Assembly (NCBI GenBank): GCA_017628935.1
Contig: JAGBYC010000036.1
Coordinates: 1 to 10,074, forward strand
Reading direction: 5' to 3'
From: Clostridia bacterium
Lineage (GTDB): Bacteria; Bacillota; Clostridia; Christensenellales; Borkfalkiaceae
Length of the DNA stretch: 10,074 bases
Shown: positions 5,781 through 10,074 of the stretch, one piece after another
How the letters are laid out: every line of letters starts with the position of its first letter
How positions within the stretch are numbered: position 1 is the first letter of the stretch
Notes under the pieces: model-generated
What the model was told of the DNA's origin: nothing
The model's database searches: none
Seen by the model: only the letters and a program-made list of their open reading frames with translations
Translations under genes and position numbers: made by a program

Positions 5781-6611
5781 ATGAGTTACGCTGATAAAAT
5801 TTTTATTGAAAACTGTACAAACATTATTGAAAACGGTTACTGGGATACAGACTTAAACGTTCGTCCACACTGGGCAGACGGCACTCCAGCGCACACCGTT
5901 AAAAACTTTTGCGTTGTTAACAGATACGATTTATCTAAAGAATTTCCTATTTTAACTATTAGAAAAACTTTCTTTAAATCAGCCGTTGACGAACTTTTAT
6001 GGATTTGGCAAAAAAAGAGCAATAACGTTAAAGACCTTAACTCTCATATTTGGGATAGTTGGGCAGATGAAACTGGCTCTATCGGTAAAGCGTACGGTTA
6101 TCAATTAGGCGTTAAGCATAAATACAAAGAAGGCGAAATGGATCAAGTTGACCGTGTTTTATACGACCTTAAACACAATCCGTCGTCACGCCGTATTATG
6201 ACTAATATTTATACCTTCCAAGACTTAAACGAAATGCACTTATATCCATGTGCATATTCAATGACGTTTAACGTAACTGGCAATAAACTTAACGGTATTT
6301 TAAACCAAAGAAGTAACGATATGGTTGTTGCTAATAACTGGAATGTTGTTCAATACGCTATTTTAATTCATATGTTTGCGCAAGTTTCTGGCCTTGAGGT
6401 TGGCGAACTTGTTCACGTTATTGCCGACGCGCACATTTATGATAGACATATTCCTGCACTTAAAGAAATGTTTACGCACACTCAATACGATGCGCCTAAA
6501 CTTGTTATCAATAAAAACGTAAAAAACTTTTACGATTTTACTGTTGATGATTTTAAACTTGAAGATTATAAATCTACACCACTTACTGATAAATTGGAGG
6601 TTGCAATCTAA
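5781..6611 (+). CDS. thyA: Thymidylate synthase (ThyA type)
   Basis: ThyA converts dUMP to dTMP using 5,10-methylene-THF, which it oxidises to DHF. The 276-residue protein contains the catalytic cysteine in LYPCAYS (C157). NPSSRR (133-138) supplies the arginines that bind the dUMP phosphate of the partner subunit, and QRSND (176-180) and N188 lie in the dUMP-binding region. DAHIYDRH (216-223) carries the conserved His and Tyr. FYDFTVDDFKLEDY (250-263) and the C-terminal EVAI match the B. subtilis-type ThyA rather than the E. coli type. In that branch the residue after the catalytic Cys is not His, so A158 is not a defect. The start is supported by GGAGG 4 nt upstream. The TAA stop overlaps the folA ATG by one base, and FolA consumes the DHF product. 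Confidence 0.97.
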   Translation: MSYADKIFIENCTNIIENGYWDTDLNVRPHWADGTPAHTVKNFCVVNRYDLSKEFPILTIRKTFFKSAVDELLWIWQKKSNNVKDLNSHIWDSWADETGSIGKAYGYQLGVKHKYKEGEMDQVDRVLYDLKHNPSSRRIMTNIYTFQDLNEMHLYPCAYSMTFNVTGNKLNGILNQRSNDMVVANNWNVVQYAILIHMFAQVSGLEVGELVHVIADAHIYDRHIPALKEMFTHTQYDAPKLVINKNVKNFYDFTVDDFKLEDYKSTPLTDKLEVAI

Positions 6612-7117
6612 TGAAAGCAATAGTTGCCGTTGATATGAAATGGGGTATCGGTAAAAATAACGACCTTTTATTTGATATTCCTGAAGATATGAAATTTTTC
6701 CGTGAAAAAACTAAAGGTATGACCGTTTGTATGGGTTATAACACTTTACTTTCTTTTCCGGGTTCAAAACCACTTAAAAACCGTGTTAATATCGTTTTAG
6801 CGCCAGAAGGCGTTGAAAGAGACGATTGCGTAATTACGCATACGTTACAAGAATTATCGGCTGAACTTAAAAAGTATAATACTGACGAAGTTTTCGTTGT
6901 AGGTGGCGCTATGTTTTATAAAACTATGCTTCCATACTGCAGTGAAGTGTACGTTACCAAAGTTCAAGCAGACGGCGAAGCAACCGTGTTTTATCCTAAC
7001 CTTGACGCGCTTGATAACTTCAAATGCGTATACGTTTCAGATGAAATTGAATCTAACGGATTAAAACTTAACTTTACTACTTATAAAAACGAAAATCCAC
7101 TTCCTTTTGAAGTTTAA
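6611..7117 (+). CDS. folA: Dihydrofolate reductase
   Basis: FolA reduces DHF to THF with NAD(P)H and regenerates the cofactor consumed by ThyA. The 168-residue protein shows AVDMKWGIGKNNDLLF (6-21), the flexible loop region. IPEDMKFFR (23-31) contains the catalytic acid D26. PLKNRVNIVL (55-64) includes an arginine likely to bind the folate glutamate, and FVVGGAMFY (95-103) includes the conserved Gly-Gly. The C-terminal LKLNFTTYKN is typical of clostridial enzymes. The arginine that in E. coli contacts the NADPH 2'-phosphate (R44 in MGRHT) is replaced by tyrosine (Y43 in MGYNT), and R98 corresponds to M101, so cofactor preference may differ. A GGAGG at 6596-6600 inside thyA, 10 nt upstream, and the one-base stop/start overlap indicate coupled translation. 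Family assignment is firm. Confidence 0.95.
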   Translation: MKAIVAVDMKWGIGKNNDLLFDIPEDMKFFREKTKGMTVCMGYNTLLSFPGSKPLKNRVNIVLAPEGVERDDCVITHTLQELSAELKKYNTDEVFVVGGAMFYKTMLPYCSEVYVTKVQADGEATVFYPNLDALDNFKCVYVSDEIESNGLKLNFTTYKNENPLPFEV

Positions 7118-7132
7118 TTTACGGAGTTTACT

Positions 7133-8935
7133 ATGGCTGAATTTATGGGAAATTTAAGAAGAACTGACTATTGTGGTTCTTTAAGAATAGAAGACGAGGG
7201 CAAGCAAGTTGTCGTTACGGGCTGGGTTCAAAAAAGAAGAAACTTAGGTAGCCTTATTTTCGTTGACCTTCGCGATAAAACTGGTATCGTTCAAATAGTG
7301 TTTGACGGAACTACTTCGCCTGAAATTTTTGAAAAGGCTGAAAGTATTCGTTCTGAATACGTGCTTTTAGCAAAAGGTACGGTACGTGAACGTTCAAGCA
7401 AAACTAATAAAATTGCAACGGGCGACGTTGAAATTATCGTTGACGAACTTAAAATTTTATCTGAGGCTGAAACAACCCCGTTTGAAATTTTAGACGATAC
7501 GCAAGTTAACGAAAATTTACGCTTAAAATATAGATATTTAGACCTTCGCCGTTCTTATTTACAACAAAAACTTATTACGCGTTCAAAAATCACTAAAGCA
7601 ACGCGCAATTATTTAGAAGACATAGGCTTTATGGAAATTGAAACGCCTATGCTTGGTAAATCGTCACCTGAAGGAGCAAGAGAATATTTAGTTCCATCAC
7701 GCGTGCACCCAACGTGTTTTTACGCTTTACCACAATCACCACAACTTTTCAAACAATTATTAATGATTTCAGGTTTTGATAGATACTATCAAATTACTAA
7801 ATGTTTCCGTGATGAAGACTTACGCGCAAACCGTCAACCTGAATTTACTCAAATCGACTTAGAAATGAGTTTCGTTGAAAAAATTGAAGACGTTATTTAT
7901 CCTATCGAAGGTTTAGTTAAAGCAATTTTTAAAGAAACTTTAAATTTAGATTTAGGCGACGCACACTTCCGTCAAATGCCTTATACTGAAGCAATGAATC
8001 GCTTTGGTTCAGATAAGCCTGACACTCGTTTTGGTTTAGAACTTCAAAACGTTTCAGATATTGCTGCTAAATGCGATTTTAAAGTGTTTACCGACGCACT
8101 TTCTATGCAAGGTCCAGTAAAGGGTAGCGTACGCGCTATTAACGCTAAAGGCTTTGCCGATAAACTTTCACGTAAAGATATCGACGCGCTTGTAGAATTC
8201 GTTAAAACTTTAGGTGCTAAAGGTTTAGCATGGCTTTCATATCCTAAGGGTGCAGAAATTAAAGGTTCTTTCCTTAAATTCTTAAGTGAAGAAAACGTTA
8301 AAGAATTTGCTAATCGCCTTAACTTTGAAGAAGGCGACGTGTTATTCTTTGCTGCCGACAAAGATAGCGTAGTTTTAAATACTTTAGGTGGTTTACGTTT
8401 ACACCTTGCTGAAAAATACAACTTAATTGACAAAAACACTTACGACGTATTGTGGATTACTGAATTCCCTATGTTCGATTATAGCGAAGAAGAAGGTCGT
8501 TTAGTTGCAGTTCACCATCCGTTTACTGCACCTATGGACGAAGACTTAGCGATATTAGATACCGAACCTTTAAAAGCGCGTGCTAAAGCGTACGATATTG
8601 TAATTAACGGTCAAGAAGCAGGTGGTGGTTCAATTCGTATTCACCGTCAAGATATTCAAGAAAAAATGTTTGATATTTTAGGCTTTACTAAAGAAGATAT
8701 TCAAAAACGTTTTGGCTTCTTCGTTGACGCGTTTAGATACGGCGCACCTCCTCACGGTGGTTTAGCACTTGGTTTAGACCGTTTAGCAATGCTTATTACT
8801 AAAACTGATTCTATTAAAGACGTTATTGCTTTCCCTAAGGTTCAAACTGCGTCGTGCTTAATGACTGGCGCGCCAGACTTAGTTGATGAAAAGCAACTTC
8901 AAGAACTTCACGTTCAAGCCCTTAGTAAAGAATAA
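7133..8935 (+). CDS. aspS: Aspartyl-tRNA synthetase, bacterial type
   Basis: AspRS is a class II synthetase that charges tRNA-Asp in the cytoplasm. The 600-residue length is normal. Domain order is: N-terminal OB-fold anticodon-binding domain (about 10-115, with GWVQKRRNLGSLIFVDLRD); class II core starting at LRLKYRYLDLRR (129-140); motif 2 in CFRDEDLRANRQPEFTQID (224-242); a bacterial GAD insertion domain (about 290-420); the PFTAP region; and motif 3 GLALGLDRLAML (543-554). L38, at the position where non-discriminating bacterial enzymes usually have His, suggests a discriminating AspRS that avoids tRNA-Asn. ACGGAG lies 6 nt before the ATG, and the gene starts 15 nt after folA with no promoter or T-box visible between, so it belongs to the thyA-folA unit. 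It ends in tandem TAA codons. hisS, a common partner in Bacillota, is not adjacent. Confidence 0.97.
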   Translation: MAEFMGNLRRTDYCGSLRIEDEGKQVVVTGWVQKRRNLGSLIFVDLRDKTGIVQIVFDGTTSPEIFEKAESIRSEYVLLAKGTVRERSSKTNKIATGDVEIIVDELKILSEAETTPFEILDDTQVNENLRLKYRYLDLRRSYLQQKLITRSKITKATRNYLEDIGFMEIETPMLGKSSPEGAREYLVPSRVHPTCFYALPQSPQLFKQLLMISGFDRYYQITKCFRDEDLRANRQPEFTQIDLEMSFVEKIEDVIYPIEGLVKAIFKETLNLDLGDAHFRQMPYTEAMNRFGSDKPDTRFGLELQNVSDIAAKCDFKVFTDALSMQGPVKGSVRAINAKGFADKLSRKDIDALVEFVKTLGAKGLAWLSYPKGAEIKGSFLKFLSEENVKEFANRLNFEEGDVLFFAADKDSVVLNTLGGLRLHLAEKYNLIDKNTYDVLWITEFPMFDYSEEEGRLVAVHHPFTAPMDEDLAILDTEPLKARAKAYDIVINGQEAGGGSIRIHRQDIQEKMFDILGFTKEDIQKRFGFFVDAFRYGAPPHGGLALGLDRLAMLITKTDSIKDVIAFPKVQTASCLMTGAPDLVDEKQLQELHVQALSKE

Positions 8936-8944
8936 TAAATAATT

Positions 8945-8968
8945 AAACCACTCTTTGAGTGGTTTTTT
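8945..8968 (+). terminator. Intrinsic terminator after aspS
   Basis: AAACCACTC (8945-8953) pairs perfectly with GAGTGGTTT (8957-8965) around a 3-nt loop. The T tract continues to 8968. It lies 9 nt after the aspS stop and ends the thyA-folA-aspS unit. Confidence 0.92.
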
Positions 8969-9002
8969 ATTTTAAAAAAATGTAAAAATTTTCAAATAAG
9001 TA

Positions 9003-9031
9003 TAGAAAAGCAAAAATTTATATGGTATAAT
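9003..9031 (+). promoter_or_regulatory. Extended -10 promoter for the GH127-like gene
   Basis: TATAAT (9026-9031) is a perfect -10, with TG at 9023-9024 giving an extended -10. The -35 at 17 bp spacing is weak, TAGAAA (9003-9008). Transcription would start near 9038. A good AAGGAG site (9054-9059) lies 6 nt before the ATG. No clear operator palindrome is visible. Confidence 0.75.
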
Positions 9032-9065
9032 ATTCATATATTAAATTACTTGCAAGGAGAAGTTT

Positions 9066-10074
9066 ATGAGCGTAAAAACTAACACTATTAAAAGAACTAT
9101 CGATACTTTTTTTGATTTTGAAAGTGGTAGCGTTAAATATCGCACAGCCGTTGACGAACTTAATAAATTCGTTGAAAAAGAACAATTACTTGATGAAAAA
9201 TTATGGACTATGTTCGTTGACCAATATCGCACTCCGGTAGACGATATCGATAGAGGCTGGCGTGGTGAATATTTTGGTAAAATGATGCGTGGTGGATGTT
9301 TAACTTACACTTATACGCAAAACAAAGCGCTTTATAGAACTTTAGAAAACGCCGTTAAAGACTTACTTTCTACTCAAGATAAACTTGGTAGAATTGCATC
9401 TTATTCTATTGCTGGCGAATTCGACGGTTGGGATTTATGGACAAGAAAATACGTAATGCTTGGTCTTATATACTTTTATGATATTTGCCCTAAGCAAGCG
9501 TTAAAAGACAAGGTTTTAAAAGCAGTTGTAAAACACGCTGACTATATCGTAAAACATATAGGTAGTGGCGAAGGTCAAAAAGAAATTACCGTTGCGACAA
9601 GGGCGTTTGGTGGCTTAAACTCTTGCTCGATTTTAGAGCCTTTCGTTAAACTTTATAACTTAACGGGCAAACAAAGTTATTTAGATTTTGCTAAATACAT
9701 TATTTCTACTGGCTTTACGGTAGACGAAAACATTATTAAACTTGCCTTAAATAAAACTAAACCGCCTTATAAATTCGTTCAAACTAAGGCGTACGAAATG
9801 ATGAGTTGTTTCCACGGCTTACTTGAACTTTATCGCGTTGAAAAGAACGAAGATTATTTAAAAACCGTTGTTAACTTTGCCGACATGGTTATCGATACCG
9901 ATATTTCTTGCATAGGAACAACTGGGTGCACGCACGAACTTTTCGATAACAGTAAAAAACGCCAAACTGAAGATATTCAAGGCGTTCAATTTGAAACGTG
10001 CGTTACTGCTACGTGGATGAACCTTTGCTATCAACTTTTACTTGTAACTGGTGATAGTAAGTATGCCGACTTAA
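9066..10074 (+). CDS. GH127-like beta-L-arabinofuranosidase-domain protein, N-terminal part (cut by right window edge)
   Basis: 336 codons are visible and the frame is open at the edge. The protein shows the alpha/alpha-barrel pattern of the DUF1680/GH127 family: RGWRGEYFGKMMRGG (63-77), DLLSTQDKLGRIASYS (99-114) and EFDGWDLWTRKYVMLGL (118-134). Other matches are SILEPFVKLYNLTGKQ (188-203) and TKAYEMMSCFHGLLELY (240-256). In characterised GH127 enzymes an acid/base Glu precedes a zinc-binding E-x-C, and a Cys pair further on supplies the nucleophile. Here HELFD (E291) and ETC (E310, C312) fit the first two elements; the Cys pair would lie beyond the edge. No signal peptide is seen, so it probably acts in the cytoplasm on imported oligosaccharides. 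It has its own promoter after a terminator and may begin a carbohydrate locus. Exact sugar specificity is unknown. Confidence 0.75.
   Translation, partial: MSVKTNTIKRTIDTFFDFESGSVKYRTAVDELNKFVEKEQLLDEKLWTMFVDQYRTPVDDIDRGWRGEYFGKMMRGGCLTYTYTQNKALYRTLENAVKDLLSTQDKLGRIASYSIAGEFDGWDLWTRKYVMLGLIYFYDICPKQALKDKVLKAVVKHADYIVKHIGSGEGQKEITVATRAFGGLNSCSILEPFVKLYNLTGKQSYLDFAKYIISTGFTVDENIIKLALNKTKPPYKFVQTKAYEMMSCFHGLLELYRVEKNEDYLKTVVNFADMVIDTDISCIGTTGCTHELFDNSKKRQTEDIQGVQFETCVTATWMNLCYQLLLVTGDSKYADL

Noticed and set aside
7118..7132. Separate promoter or T-box for aspS
   Set aside because: Only 15 nt separate folA and aspS, and they contain just the ribosome binding site.
8044..8439. 131-codon minus-strand frame within aspS
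   Set aside because: The longest reverse frame in the window, but it lies entirely inside the GAD domain of aspS, is rich in Ser, Leu and Lys as reverse-complement shadows are, and lacks initiation signals.
1..10074. Mobile element, CRISPR array, tRNA or rRNA
   Set aside because: I saw no transposase or integrase motif, no regularly spaced repeats with spacers, and no tRNA- or rRNA-like sequence on either strand.

Overview
The window is an AT-rich stretch of bacterial chromosome in which every supported gene lies on the + strand. The gene families point to Bacillota, most likely a Clostridia-like, spore-forming or formerly spore-forming, gut-type anaerobe. The main clues are an RNase J, a B. 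subtilis-type thymidylate synthase, a TrmR/U32 tRNA-modification pair, Gram-positive promoters and ribosome binding sites, and a sporulation-type sigma factor (SigK) with a hydrophobic pro-sequence. The genus cannot be named from this sequence.

Layout. (1) 1-408 is the C-terminal tail of valyl-tRNA synthetase, closed by a strong intrinsic terminator at about 410-443. (2) A consensus promoter (469-497) and a leader of about 100 nt precede rnj (RNase J, 609-2261). trmR (2258-2893) overlaps its stop codon, and the U32-family tRNA hydroxylation gene trhP (2902-4134) follows within 8 nt. I read these three as one RNA-turnover and tRNA-modification operon. (3) After a 53-nt gap carrying a 12-bp tandem repeat and promoter-like elements come sigK (4188-4892) and, 6 nt later, a short-chain dehydrogenase (4899-5693). 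(4) A second consensus promoter (5731-5759) drives thyA, folA and aspS (5781-8935). thyA and folA overlap by one base, aspS follows closely, and a clear terminator ends the unit at 8945-8968. (5) A third promoter (9003-9031) drives a GH127-like beta-L-arabinofuranosidase-domain gene that runs off the right edge.

How the genes work together. TrhP and TrmR would carry out two successive steps at tRNA wobble uridine 34: hydroxylation to ho5U, then methylation to mo5U. ThyA makes dTMP and oxidises methylene-THF to DHF, which FolA reduces back to THF. ValS and AspS charge tRNAs. SigK is the late mother-cell sigma factor of sporulation. The last gene suggests the start of a carbohydrate-use locus.

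Most of the window is conserved housekeeping sequence. I found no defence system, mobile element, CRISPR array, rRNA, tRNA or riboswitch that I can support, and no clearly new multi-gene system. The points most worth a second look are the sigK upstream region and its SDR partner, the rnj leader, a marked codon-boundary C|G preference, and substitutions in DHFR and SigK.
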